From Vibrio sp. STUT-A11 (GTDB lineage Bacteria; Pseudomonadota; Gammaproteobacteria; Enterobacterales; Vibrionaceae), in the NCBI RefSeq assembly GCF_026000435.1, contig NZ_AP026764.1, positions 930,001 through 994,000 on the forward strand: 64,000 nucleotides of DNA, read 5' to 3'. A program made the translations under genes and the position numbers. Position 1 is the first letter of the stretch; each line of letters opens with the position of its first letter. The notes under the pieces are model-generated. The model saw only the letters and a program-made list of their open reading frames with translations, had not been told where the DNA came from and made no database searches. Positions 35,308 through 44,315 of this stretch are shown one piece after another.

Positions 35308-36372
35308 ATGAACGCATATTTTGAACAACTAGAACAAGCGATGATGCAAACGCCATCGTTTGACGGTCAAGCGGCGAATCTGCTCCATATTACCAATGCG
35401 AATGGTATGACGGCAACGTTTATGGATATTGGCGCGACTTGGTTGAGTTGCACGCTGCCGTTAGATGGTGAACACCGTGAAGTACTATTACGCTCGCCAA
35501 ATATGGCAGAACACATGAAGCAAGACGCCTATTTTGGTGCCATCGTCGGTCGCTTTGCCAACCGTATTGCAAACGGTCGATTTGACATCGATGGAGAGCA
35601 GTATCAACTTGGTGTTAATAACGGTGAAAACTCTCTCCACGGAGGCATGGATGGGTTCGATAAACGCCGTTGGAATATTGCCGAGCAAAGCACTCAACAA
35701 GTGGTTTTTACACTTCACTCGCCTGATGATGACCAAGGTTATCCAGGTAATCTCGATGTGAAAGTCACATACTTGCTAACCGACGAGAATGAACTCGTTA
35801 TTGCTTATGAAGCGAGTACTGATAAAACCTCTCCGGTGAACTTAACTAATCACGCTTACTTTAACTTGGCGGGCGAGACAAGCAACGCAAAAGGTTTGGA
35901 GCACACGTTGCAAATTAGTGCAGAGCATTACTTGCCAACAGATGCGGGGTTAATTCCTACGGGTGAACAAAAGCCTGTTTCAGGTACCAGTTTTGATTTC
36001 ACCGAGCCAAAACCTATTGGACAGGCATTTCTTACCGAGCAGGATCAGAAAACCGCTGGTGGCTACGATCACGCCTTTGTGTTCAAGCCTGAAGTGACCG
36101 ATGGTGTGTCTGTCGCCGCGGTTCTGACTGCACCGAAAGAAGATGTGGTGATGAAGGTCAAAACCACTAAACCAGCTATTCAGTTCTATTCAGGAAACTT
36201 TTTAGCAGGTGTGCCGGGCGCAAGCAAAACCTACGCGTTTTATGACGGCCTTGCATTGGAAACTCAATACTTTCCTGATGGACCAAACAAACCAGAATGG
36301 GGACTCAACAATGGGGTGTTGAGCTCTGGGGACTGCTATCAGCATCGAACCGTGTATCAGTTTGAATTTTAG
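35308..36372 (+). CDS. galM: Aldose 1-epimerase (galactose mutarotase)
   Basis: A 354-residue enzyme that converts beta-D-galactose, released by the beta-galactosidases, to the alpha anomer used by GalK. Family strings include GRFANRIANGRFDIDG, NNGENSLHGG and VNLTNHAYFNLAG (catalytic histidine). The catalytic glutamate fits LALETQYFPDGPN near the end. ATG 35308 has AAAGGCAAG upstream; a GTG three bases earlier is the alternative. It is the last gene of the gal operon, closed by a canonical terminator. Confidence 0.94.
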   Translation: MNAYFEQLEQAMMQTPSFDGQAANLLHITNANGMTATFMDIGATWLSCTLPLDGEHREVLLRSPNMAEHMKQDAYFGAIVGRFANRIANGRFDIDGEQYQLGVNNGENSLHGGMDGFDKRRWNIAEQSTQQVVFTLHSPDDDQGYPGNLDVKVTYLLTDENELVIAYEASTDKTSPVNLTNHAYFNLAGETSNAKGLEHTLQISAEHYLPTDAGLIPTGEQKPVSGTSFDFTEPKPIGQAFLTEQDQKTAGGYDHAFVFKPEVTDGVSVAAVLTAPKEDVVMKVKTTKPAIQFYSGNFLAGVPGASKTYAFYDGLALETQYFPDGPNKPEWGLNNGVLSSGDCYQHRTVYQFEF

Positions 36373-36384
36373 ATAGCATTTTTT

Positions 36385-36410
36385 GGTGGGCTCTATGCCC
36401 ACCTTTTTTT
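36385..36410 (+). terminator. Intrinsic terminator of the gal operon
   Basis: GGTGGGC and GCCCACC pair around a 5-nt loop and are followed by seven T, 13 bases after the galM stop. Confidence 0.9.
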
Positions 36411-36437
36411 GATTCGTAGTCAATTAGATATAGACAA

Positions 36438-36562
36438 TCAACAACGCTCAACTGAATTTCTGCGCACTAATGTTGGGCTGAAAATAATCGTTTCATCTTC
36501 AACTTGTTCGTCACGCGACAGTGCCAAAGCTAAGCGAGCGGCACGTTCAGCCATCATCAAAT
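36438..36562 (-). pseudogene. C-terminal remnant of a LacI/GalR-type regulator
   Basis: The minus strand encodes AERAARLALALSRDEQVEDE followed by TIIFSPTLVRRNSVERC and a stop. This is the standard end of LacI-family regulators (SPTLVxRxSV). The rest of the gene is missing and no start is present. It lies between galM and the intact GalR-type gene on the same strand as the latter, so a second repressor once stood here. The intact neighbour ends differently (FIPILVKRSSVSGIES), so this is not a duplicate of its end. The remainder of the 607-base gap is probably decayed DNA. Confidence 0.75.
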
Positions 36563-36729
36563 CCTACCATTGAAACTTTAGCTGGTACCTCAATGCCATA
36601 TAGAACCTTTAGTGGTTAAAAATTTTAACTGGAAGTATGAAACCCCGTTATGTAACAACTTAAATTAACCAGTAGGTTTGGTTTGCAAGCTTTGGATTTT
36701 ATCACTTATATTTTAAATAGCTAATGTTG

Positions 36730-36743
36730 TGGTAGCGTTTACA
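36730..36743. promoter_or_regulatory. Degenerate LacI-type operator
   Basis: TGGTAGCGTTTACA differs at two positions from the galE operator. No intact gene starts nearby, so it may belong to the decayed region that also holds the LacI remnant. Confidence 0.3.
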
Positions 36744-36979
36744 TTACAGTGTCGGTGGAAAATAAAGCTTGATCATTTTTCAGGTATGGGAGGTCGTGTC
36801 AGGTAGAGGCAAGTCCGAAAAACAGTGATAAACATCGACGGAATTGCTTGGTGATCGAAACAGCTCTATCCCGGTGTTGCCAGTTTGTTCGAATAACTGA
36901 CAACTGTTACCAAGCGATCCCCAGTTAAGAACAGCATACGCAACCTTCCCGACATCCAGAGGCATCCTCTATGGCGATA

Positions 36980-37987
36980 CTAGCTCTCTATGCCGCTTAC
37001 TGAAGAGCGCTTCACTAATATTGGTATAAACAGTTTAAATTCTGTACTTTCTATGGATTCCTTGTTTATTAACTTCAGCGAAAGCTTTACAGCTTCGTTG
37101 GCCATAACTTGAATGGGGTAACGGATAGTCGTAAGGCGAGGGTATATGTAACGCGCGATGTGACCATCATCGAAACCAATCACAGACATATCTTCGGGGA
37201 TACGAATGCCATTTTCTTGTAGCAGAGTCATACAGCCTGCAGCCATGTAATCGTTGTACGTGGCAACGGCCGTGATTGGAACGTTCTTCGCCACTAGATT
37301 CACCATGGCTTGTTCACCACCGGTTTCATCGGGTTCACCGTATTCAATATATTCTTCACGGATTTCGATGCCGTTATCACGCAAAGCGTCCAGATAACCT
37401 TCTCGTCGGTCTCGTGCATCTTCGATATCATGGCTGGAGCAAATGTAACCGATGTGCCTGTGGCCATTACGAATTAAGTGTTCCGTAGCGATGTAAGAAC
37501 CTTTACGGTTATCTAAGGCGATACAACGAGAGGCGATGTCCGGTACGATCCTATTGATCAGCACCATGCCCGGGATTTCTTTTGCTAACTTGCCTAGTTC
37601 CGAATCACTCATCCCTTTACTGTGAACGACTAAAGATTCGCACTGGCTGTTAATCAGCAAGTTTATTGCGTTACGCTCTTTGGTTGCATCGTGATATCCG
37701 CTTCCGATAAGAAGTTGTTTTTCTTGCTCACTGGCTATGGTGTCTATGGCTTTAACCATGGTACCGAAGAAAGGCGCTGAGACGTCGTTGACTAACACAC
37801 CAATCGCATTCGAAGATTTACTGACTAAAGCTCGAGCATTGGCATTCGGTCGATAACCCAGTTTTTCCATTGCTTCTTTCACTGCAACAATGGCAGCTTC
37901 ACTGGTATGAGGGGCGTTATTGATCACGCGTGATGCGGTAGCAATCGAAACACCGGCTTCTTTTGCGACGTCTTTAATGGTAGCCAT
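36980..37987 (-). CDS. galR: GalR-type LacI-family repressor
   Basis: A 335-residue repressor with the N-terminal helix-turn-helix ATIKDVAKEAGVSIATASRV and a complete hinge helix (RPNANARALVSK) with its intercalating leucine. The effector domain follows (GVLVNDVSAPFFG, NDYMAAGCM, SVIGFDDGHIARYIYPRLTT). It lies between the gal operon and the lacZ operon. The hinge type fits operators with a central CG like those before galE, the second porin, the alpha-galactosidase and the melB-like gene. I infer that it controls these sites and senses galactose. No such site is visible in its own upstream region. Confidence 0.88.
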   Translation of the reverse strand: MATIKDVAKEAGVSIATASRVINNAPHTSEAAIVAVKEAMEKLGYRPNANARALVSKSSNAIGVLVNDVSAPFFGTMVKAIDTIASEQEKQLLIGSGYHDATKERNAINLLINSQCESLVVHSKGMSDSELGKLAKEIPGMVLINRIVPDIASRCIALDNRKGSYIATEHLIRNGHRHIGYICSSHDIEDARDRREGYLDALRDNGIEIREEYIEYGEPDETGGEQAMVNLVAKNVPITAVATYNDYMAAGCMTLLQENGIRIPEDMSVIGFDDGHIARYIYPRLTTIRYPIQVMANEAVKLSLKLINKESIESTEFKLFIPILVKRSSVSGIES

Positions 37988-38108
37988 AGGGAACTCAGAA
38001 TCTTTAATTTCAGCTATTTAACTATGAAGGCAGTAGGAACTCAATTAGTGAGATAAGAATAGTGACGGTGTTTCAAGGTTTTGTAGTGATTACGGGGTGA
38101 TTTGAATA

Positions 38109-38137
38109 AAAAATCCCCAAACCAGAGTTTGGGGATT
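38109..38137 (-). terminator. Intrinsic terminator after lacZ
   Basis: On the minus strand AATCCCCAAAC pairs with GTTTGGGGATT around TCTG, followed by TTTT, 30 bases after the lacZ stop. Confidence 0.88.
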
Positions 38138-38165
38138 GACACGATAAAGGGTCTAGCTCGGCTTA

Positions 38166-41100
38166 TTAAGCGGGCTGAAACGATACTCGGTATGCATAGT
38201 GATTGTCTGTAAGCTGGAACTCCTTATGTACACTCGGGCTCCAAGAGTCATCACCACCTACACCCATATGTTTATGATCCAGACGCAGATAAATCTGTTC
38301 TTCTTTGTCTATTTCATTGGTGTGCTTCGCTTCTGCCAAAGCGTGCTGTGCATATTGGCTAACGCTAAACTGAAAATCACCAGAAATGATCAGCTTGTTA
38401 ATTTCTAAATTCCGGGTACCACAGCGCAAGCCACTATCGGTAGGAAAAATATAAGGTGTGTGCATTTGGTCCAATGTTTGAGAGTGAAGACCGAATCGCG
38501 CAGCAGCTAAACGATCCGGATAGTTCTCAAACGGACCTAAACCTTGCCACGTTACCGTGGTATTTTGCTCTTGTTGTGGCAATTGCATTTCCAAACCAAT
38601 ACGTGGCATAGGCGGTAAGTTATCCGCTAGTTTCACCTCAACGTCCAGTTGCATTTTACCATCATTGTTCAGGACATGAACCCAGGTTGTGATAGCCTGC
38701 ACGTCTCCATTGAAGTGGTAAGCATAGATCGAGGTTACTTGTACGGCCTGCTCAAGTGTCTCGCTTTGGCAGGAGACACATTCACGTTCCCACTGACCAA
38801 TACCAGCCATGCCCCATCGGCATACCCAAGCGTTAGGATCAACGTTGTCAACTTCACTGACGCCAATGTCGTTATCCAGCGGAGCACGGAAGAAGTTGTC
38901 TTGCGGCGCTGCCAGCATCTGCGTTTTGCCTTCTACTTGCCAATCAACCAGTAAGCCAGTGTGGCGATCCCAGCGCCATTGATACTTCTCGTCTAAGCTA
39001 ACCACCAAAATTGTGTTATCTTGTTGAATCAAAGACGGAATTAGTTTGGGTTCCAGTTTAGGTATCACCAGACCCGCGTAGTTACGCAGAGAAAATTGTT
39101 CTGTCGCGCAAACATGACCCGCAGGAGCCCATGGTGTCTCTTTGATTAAGGTAATGTCCGTGTTTAAGTGATACACAGCGCCTGCTTTTGGTTCGAAGTT
39201 TAGTTCGATTTCCAACAGGGCTTGGCTATTGGCTTCGATATCAAGCTGTGCTGAGCCAGACTTAATCACTTTGCCGTCTTCCAATAGTGACCAGTTCAGC
39301 TGTTCATTATCTGTGGTGCGGAAAAGGTTTTCATTGTTCACTAGAAGAGTACAGCGCTGCTTTGTTTGTTCTTGTAGTGAAACGGTGATCATGCGCTGGC
39401 AATATTTCGCTTCTTCTAAAGTTGGATGCACGGTGCGATCAGGGAATATTAGCCCGTTGATACAAAACTGACGGTCATTAATTTCATCTCCGAAGTCACC
39501 GCCATATGCCCAGAAGTGTTCGCCTTTTTCATCCCATTGACTCAGGCCTTGATCTACCCAATCCCAGATGAAGCCACCTTGTAGGCGAGGAAACTCACGG
39601 AATGCATCCCAATATTCGTTAAAGCTACCCAAACTGTTGCCCATAGCATGAGCGTACTCGCACAGAATAAGAGGACGCGTTTCATTTGGTAATGAAATCC
39701 ATTTTTTGATTGGCCATTTCGGTACGGCTTCGTCTTCAATGACTGTATTTACGCGTGCATACATGGGTGCAATGATGTCGGTAGCAGTGGTGTTTGAACC
39801 GCCGCCTTCGTACTGGATAGGGCGTGACGGGTCATAGTCCTTCGACCAAGCGTACATAGCGTTATGGTTGCTACCGTGACCTGACTCATTACCCAAAGAC
39901 CAGATAATGATGGAAGCGTGGTTCTTGTCGCGCATGACCATTTGCGTATAACGACTCATGTAGGCGTTTGACCATTGAGGATCGCTCGACAAACGGTTCA
40001 TCGGCTGCATGCCGTGTGTCTCAATATTTGCTTCATCACACACATATAAGCCGTATTGGTCACACAACTCGTACCAACGAGGGTGGTTTGGGTAGTGGGA
40101 AGTGCGTACCGCATTAAAGTTGTGTCGTTTCATTAGACAGATGTCACGAATCATATCTTCTTCGGTCATCACATGTCCGAGCTCAGGATGATGCTCATGA
40201 CGGTTCACACCGCGGATCAACAGTGGTTGACCATTTAACTTCAGTTGCCCATCGGTGATCTCAACTTTACGGAAACCAACCTGATAGGCTTCGCTTTCCA
40301 GGTGTGTGCCGTTTTCGTCCAGTAGAGAGACAACAAGGCGATATAGGTCTGGTGTTTCTGCTGTCCACTTTTGTGGATCATTCACGTGCAGGGTTTGAAA
40401 TACAACGTCATTCCATGAGCCGCGTTCGTCAATCCGGCGATTATTTGGCGTGTCGATACGAGGTTTCGTGACGGCTTGCTCGCCATCAAATAACTGCACC
40501 TGAACTTGGTATGTGTCTGGCGCTGAAATATGGGTCTCGACAGACAAAGAACCATCGCGATAGCAGGCGTCCAGATCCGGAGTGATGAACACATCTTCAA
40601 TACAGTGTTGTGGTTTAGATAATAAAGTCACATCGCGGAAAATACCGCTTAACCACCACATATCCTGATCTTCTAAGTAACTGCCATCACTCCAGCGGAT
40701 CACCATGACTGCGAGAGCATTCTCTCCTGCGATCAGATGAGGTGTTAGGTCGAATTCAGCTGGAAGGCGGCTATCTTGGCTGTAGCCAACCCATTTACTG
40801 TTACACCATAAATGGAAAGCTGAGTTAACTCCGTCAAAAATGATGCGTTGTGTATTTGTAAGTTCTTCTGCAGTAAGAGAAATCGTTGTGCGGTAACATC
40901 CGGTTGGGTTGTCTGCTGGTACAAACGGAGGGTTCACCTCAAATGGATATTTGACGTTGGCATAAATAGGCTTGTCGTAACCTTGCATCTGCCAGTTTGA
41001 AGGAACAGTAATTTCATCCCAGTGGGTATCATTGAAGTGCGCTTCAATAAACTCTCCGTCGACCTGCTCTGGCGCTTCGAACAGCTTAAACTTCCACTGA

Positions 41101-41255
41101 CCATTGAGTGAATGTCGCTGAGCATGAATATCGTCACGGGCATGGTCAATATTGCGATAGCTAGAAAGCGGGCTATGTGCTTTCAGGCAGTGAATGTTCA
41201 CTGATTGTGGGTTTTCCCAATCGCGTCGTTGAATAATATCTGAAAATGCCATCAT
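38166..41255 (-). CDS. lacZ: GH2 beta-galactosidase (LacZ type)
   Basis: A 1029-residue cytoplasmic enzyme of family 2, the size of E. coli LacZ (1023). Acid/base Glu457 is in IIWSLGNESGHG and nucleophile Glu533 in LILCEYAHAMGNS. The N-terminal sugar-binding and immunoglobulin-like domains and the C-terminal Bgal_small_N domain are in order. It would split lactose-like beta-galactosides. Two ATGs in a row follow AGGAA; the second (41252) has the better spacing. It is the third gene of a porin-malM-lacZ operon, 85 bases after the MalM-like gene, and no lacY is present. Confidence 0.95.
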   Translation of the reverse strand: MMAFSDIIQRRDWENPQSVNIHCLKAHSPLSSYRNIDHARDDIHAQRHSLNGQWKFKLFEAPEQVDGEFIEAHFNDTHWDEITVPSNWQMQGYDKPIYANVKYPFEVNPPFVPADNPTGCYRTTISLTAEELTNTQRIIFDGVNSAFHLWCNSKWVGYSQDSRLPAEFDLTPHLIAGENALAVMVIRWSDGSYLEDQDMWWLSGIFRDVTLLSKPQHCIEDVFITPDLDACYRDGSLSVETHISAPDTYQVQVQLFDGEQAVTKPRIDTPNNRRIDERGSWNDVVFQTLHVNDPQKWTAETPDLYRLVVSLLDENGTHLESEAYQVGFRKVEITDGQLKLNGQPLLIRGVNRHEHHPELGHVMTEEDMIRDICLMKRHNFNAVRTSHYPNHPRWYELCDQYGLYVCDEANIETHGMQPMNRLSSDPQWSNAYMSRYTQMVMRDKNHASIIIWSLGNESGHGSNHNAMYAWSKDYDPSRPIQYEGGGSNTTATDIIAPMYARVNTVIEDEAVPKWPIKKWISLPNETRPLILCEYAHAMGNSLGSFNEYWDAFREFPRLQGGFIWDWVDQGLSQWDEKGEHFWAYGGDFGDEINDRQFCINGLIFPDRTVHPTLEEAKYCQRMITVSLQEQTKQRCTLLVNNENLFRTTDNEQLNWSLLEDGKVIKSGSAQLDIEANSQALLEIELNFEPKAGAVYHLNTDITLIKETPWAPAGHVCATEQFSLRNYAGLVIPKLEPKLIPSLIQQDNTILVVSLDEKYQWRWDRHTGLLVDWQVEGKTQMLAAPQDNFFRAPLDNDIGVSEVDNVDPNAWVCRWGMAGIGQWERECVSCQSETLEQAVQVTSIYAYHFNGDVQAITTWVHVLNNDGKMQLDVEVKLADNLPPMPRIGLEMQLPQQEQNTTVTWQGLGPFENYPDRLAAARFGLHSQTLDQMHTPYIFPTDSGLRCGTRNLEINKLIISGDFQFSVSQYAQHALAEAKHTNEIDKEEQIYLRLDHKHMGVGGDDSWSPSVHKEFQLTDNHYAYRVSFQPA

Positions 41256-41340
41256 GTTTCCTACTTAATATTTTATTTCTAATCTTGTTTCACTACGTTA
41301 ATTGAATTCGTAATGAATAAATCTTTGCTTTTATAATGCG

Positions 41341-42216
41341 CTATTTAGCTAGCTGCTGTACGAGATAGTCTTTTGCTTGGCTCATGCCTTGTTCTTCGGC
41401 TTTATTGGCGATTTCTGCTGCTTGTTTTACGTTGTTCACTTCTAGAGCCGAATCAATTTGTTCGCGGTATTGTGGCCACTCATTTAGCGAGGTGATTAAT
41501 GACGTATCTGCTACGGTCGCTTGTTGTTGAGCGTCAGGATTCTTGCCGAGTTCTGCCAATAGTGTTAGTACTGTGTTGTTGCCTGAAGCGCTTGTGGTTA
41601 CGTCAATCACGCCGAATGGTTGGTATTCGGCAGTGAGAGGTAATTGTTTATTGCCGATTACATTTTGTGAATCTGCGTAGACTTGTTCAGGATGAACGCG
41701 GGTTAATTCTTTACCAAACAGGGCATTATCTGACGCGATAACAATGTATTTCGCGCCATTAAGTTGTGGATTGATAGTGACGACTCTCTCAATACGTTCT
41801 AATCCACGCATTCCTGTCGTTCGGTAGTCGAAAGTTTCAGCTGAATAGCTGGAAATTAGCTGCCAATTACCATCATAAATACGAATGTTCGCAGCAAAGA
41901 GTGCATTGTTATCAATATAAGATCGAACTAACAGCGAAAAAGGCGTATCCGCTGTAATTCGGTAGCTCGTTACTGGAAGTGCTTGTGATGAAGCGGTTTC
42001 TGAACCCGATAAAACCGCGATACTCAATGTTGGCAAATTGGCGTCCATAACCACTTGCTGGTGGAAAGGCATCGACAATGCCGTCAGAGGTAACGTGTCT
42101 AGTGTTGAGCAGCACGCCTGCGTGTTCAAGTCAGTATTAAAGGCTTGCTCTGGTAAGCTACTGCATGCGCCAAGAGACAGTGCTATGAGTAGAGTTACCA
42201 ACGGTTTTAGTTTCAT
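41341..42216 (-). CDS. MalM-like periplasmic lipoprotein
   Basis: A 291-residue protein with a lipoprotein signal (lipobox LGAC, Cys18). The body resembles MalM, the periplasmic protein of maltose operons: LPLTALSMPFHQQVVMDA, then a beta-rich region (LLVRSYIDNNALFAANIRIYD) and a helical C-terminus. MalM's biochemical role is not settled. Here it sits between a LamB-like porin and a beta-galactosidase, so it probably assists porin-mediated sugar uptake in this operon rather than in maltose use. It starts 70 bases after the porin ends. Confidence 0.8.
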   Translation of the reverse strand: MKLKPLVTLLIALSLGACSSLPEQAFNTDLNTQACCSTLDTLPLTALSMPFHQQVVMDANLPTLSIAVLSGSETASSQALPVTSYRITADTPFSLLVRSYIDNNALFAANIRIYDGNWQLISSYSAETFDYRTTGMRGLERIERVVTINPQLNGAKYIVIASDNALFGKELTRVHPEQVYADSQNVIGNKQLPLTAEYQPFGVIDVTTSASGNNTVLTLLAELGKNPDAQQQATVADTSLITSLNEWPQYREQIDSALEVNNVKQAAEIANKAEEQGMSQAKDYLVQQLAK

Positions 42217-42286
42217 CGGTTTTGTCCTTTTACGGGGTGAGTAAATCTCTCACCCCATTGCGTTCAAAAATAGTAGCTTTGGTGCA

Positions 42287-43528
42287 TTACCACCATGTTT
42301 CGACGTTAAAGCCGAATGTCACTTCATCTACGTCGCTCTTGCTTATGCTTTGTGAGTTGCCATAAACGTCACCACCGCGGTTCCATTCATCGGTTTTTTC
42401 TGAGTATGTTGCGAATAAACGTAGAGACGGACGAGCCCAAACCCCTTTGCCAGCCTGGAACATCTGCGCCAGCGTGATTTTGTACATATCGTTGGTGCCG
42501 GCACCGTTTTGTGCTTCTACTGACTCGTAACCCACTTCTAGTGCAGTCGCCATGTATTCTGTCCAGCTGTATTGAGGTCGCGCACCTACGCTGAACCACT
42601 TTTCGCCTTCGCTGTTATCCAGGTTATTGTCTTGATAGGCGATGGAGTACATCACTTGGAAATCTTCATTGACGTTTAAGTCACCAGAGTTAAAGATTCG
42701 CCAGCTGTAACCATCATGCTCTACGCCTGTGCTGTATTTCCGATTAGAACCGCCCTCTGCACTCATTAAGCCACCCGCAAGCGCATCAGTTCCATATTGG
42801 AATGCAAACGTGTTTGAACCATAGCTCCAGGCTTGACGATAAAGGGCAGAAAACATGGTGCCAGAGGTGGTGATGTCACTTTCGTCGTAGCTTGAGTTTT
42901 GGGCGAAAACATAGTTCAAACCAACGGTAAGATCCGCACTGTCGCTTAATTCAATATCGCTTAAACGTGCATCCAAGTTGTGTAAGCTACGTCCATCAGC
43001 ACTCGAATTTGGCGCCATCCAGGCAAAATGGCCTTTAGCAAATCCGAGGTCCCAGTTCTCAATACCTATACCGGTGCTTGAGGTATCCCAGTATTTAATG
43101 TCGATCATGTGCACTTCATGACGGCGGTAGAAACGTTCACCCGCCCAGACGGAAGCATCTTCTTGGCCTTCGAAAAGTCCGTAACCAGCTGCCCACATTT
43201 GGATCAAGCTAACGTCACCCCAGCTTTCGCCACTTCCCAGATAAAGAGTGGTGTCAAAGTACGCATCGCCTTGCTGCCATACGTCAGCTTTTAAGCCCGC
43301 TTCCCACCAGTTCAATTCGTTTCCCAAACGGTAATTACCATAACCCTGACCTGCGCGAATCACATCGTTACGTTCGCCTTTACCATCGTTGTGTTCATCA
43401 TTATCGGTATAGATATTGCCCCATTTTGCGTAGCCGAAGTAGGTCATGTTTTCCACTGCGGCCATACTAGCAAGCGGTGCTAGGGCAAGGGTTAACCCAA
43501 GCGCTCTTACAAGCGTCTTTTGTTTCAT
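42287..43528 (-). CDS. LamB-like outer-membrane porin of the lacZ operon
   Basis: A 413-residue maltoporin-family barrel with a signal peptide ending ASMAA before VENMTYFGYAKWG. The segment WAGERFYRRHEVHMIDIKYWD is the LamB signature and the chain ends VETWW. Only about the usual framework is shared with the galactan porin at 29456, so their sugar profiles may differ. It is the first gene of the porin-malM-lacZ operon. Its upstream region holds a GalR-type operator and a possible CRP site, consistent with galactose induction and catabolite control. Confidence 0.9.
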   Translation of the reverse strand: MKQKTLVRALGLTLALAPLASMAAVENMTYFGYAKWGNIYTDNDEHNDGKGERNDVIRAGQGYGNYRLGNELNWWEAGLKADVWQQGDAYFDTTLYLGSGESWGDVSLIQMWAAGYGLFEGQEDASVWAGERFYRRHEVHMIDIKYWDTSSTGIGIENWDLGFAKGHFAWMAPNSSADGRSLHNLDARLSDIELSDSADLTVGLNYVFAQNSSYDESDITTSGTMFSALYRQAWSYGSNTFAFQYGTDALAGGLMSAEGGSNRKYSTGVEHDGYSWRIFNSGDLNVNEDFQVMYSIAYQDNNLDNSEGEKWFSVGARPQYSWTEYMATALEVGYESVEAQNGAGTNDMYKITLAQMFQAGKGVWARPSLRLFATYSEKTDEWNRGGDVYGNSQSISKSDVDEVTFGFNVETWW

Positions 43529-43607
43529 GAAGTGTCTCCATTCTATTTTTATTTATGGATTTATTTTTTATTTGAGTCCTAACTCGGCGAGCAGTGTAAA
43601 TAAACGC

Positions 43608-43621
43608 TGGAAACGTTTTCA
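43608..43621. promoter_or_regulatory. GalR/LacI-type operator before the porin-malM-lacZ operon
   Basis: TGGAAACGTTTTCA, 80 bases upstream of the porin start, matches the other operator copies. A possible CRP half-site (TGTGACTTTGATCT) lies further upstream at 43670. Confidence 0.7.
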
Positions 43622-43966
43622 TGATCAAATTGGCATTTTTGTCGAAAGGATGATGTTATTGCTATTTTGTGTGACTTTGATCTCTTTATTAGAGGTTTAT
43701 AGACGGAGTTTAGGTTAGTTTTGATGGTTTTTGGTTGGAATCGTTTACTTTGAGGCGGCTAGAAGGATGGTGATTAATGATATGTAACTTATTGATAAAA
43801 AGGGATTTGATTGAGGGTGGGGCGGAAAGAAAGCCCAACTGAACTCAATTGGGCATGTGAGACAAGGAAGTATAAACAACATGTCGTTTGCGGGCTTAAT
43901 CCACACGGCGGCGTGCTGAATTGTCAAGCTGGGGTATAAAGTTAGGACCCAAGGAGACACTTCATT

Positions 43967-44088
43967 ATGAATCTCGAAGCATTAAGAATACGAGTGTCGC
44001 TTGATCACTGCAAGAGCTTGAAGGTTTAACTGCGTGGTCTTTAGGCTTATTTGCATATTTGTTTATAATTTATATGTGGTTTTTTTGA
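43967..44088 (+). pseudogene. Possible frameshifted small membrane protein
   Basis: AAGGAGA nine bases before an ATG opens a 20-codon frame (MNLEALRIRVSL…). After about 14 codons the neighbouring frame reads LQELEGLTAWSLGLFAYLFI followed by IYMWFF and a stop, a clear membrane segment. The two halves would make a protein of about 40 residues after one frame change. It could be a broken small gene, a sequencing error or chance. The rest of the 787-base gap holds operators and promoters. Confidence 0.35.
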
Positions 44089-44222
44089 TTTAATTACAAT
44101 AGGTTATTGTGATTTTATGTCCAATTTTACAACAATAAAATCTTATATTCTCTTTCTGATTTGAGTTAAATATAAGAGGGTATTAGGCCAAATGACGCTC
44201 GCCTCAGTATGAAAAATTTATC

Positions 44223-44236
44223 TGTAAACGTTTCCA
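44223..44236. promoter_or_regulatory. GalR/LacI-type operator before the alpha-galactosidase
   Basis: TGTAAACGTTTCCA, about 80 bases upstream of the start codon, is identical to the site before the melB-like gene. Confidence 0.75.
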
Positions 44237-44315
44237 TGATTTTGGCGCAGCTCACAGATTATTTTGTTCTTTTCATTATGATGCGACGTAAATTTCAGTT
44301 TCAAGGTAAGACAAG

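Noticed and set aside
36780..36965. 61-codon minus-strand frame between galM and galR
   Set aside because: No ribosome site or known domain; likely decayed DNA next to the LacI remnant.
43745..43960. 71-codon minus-strand frame upstream of the alpha-galactosidase
   Set aside because: No start signals and no family; Pro/Ser-rich composition looks random.
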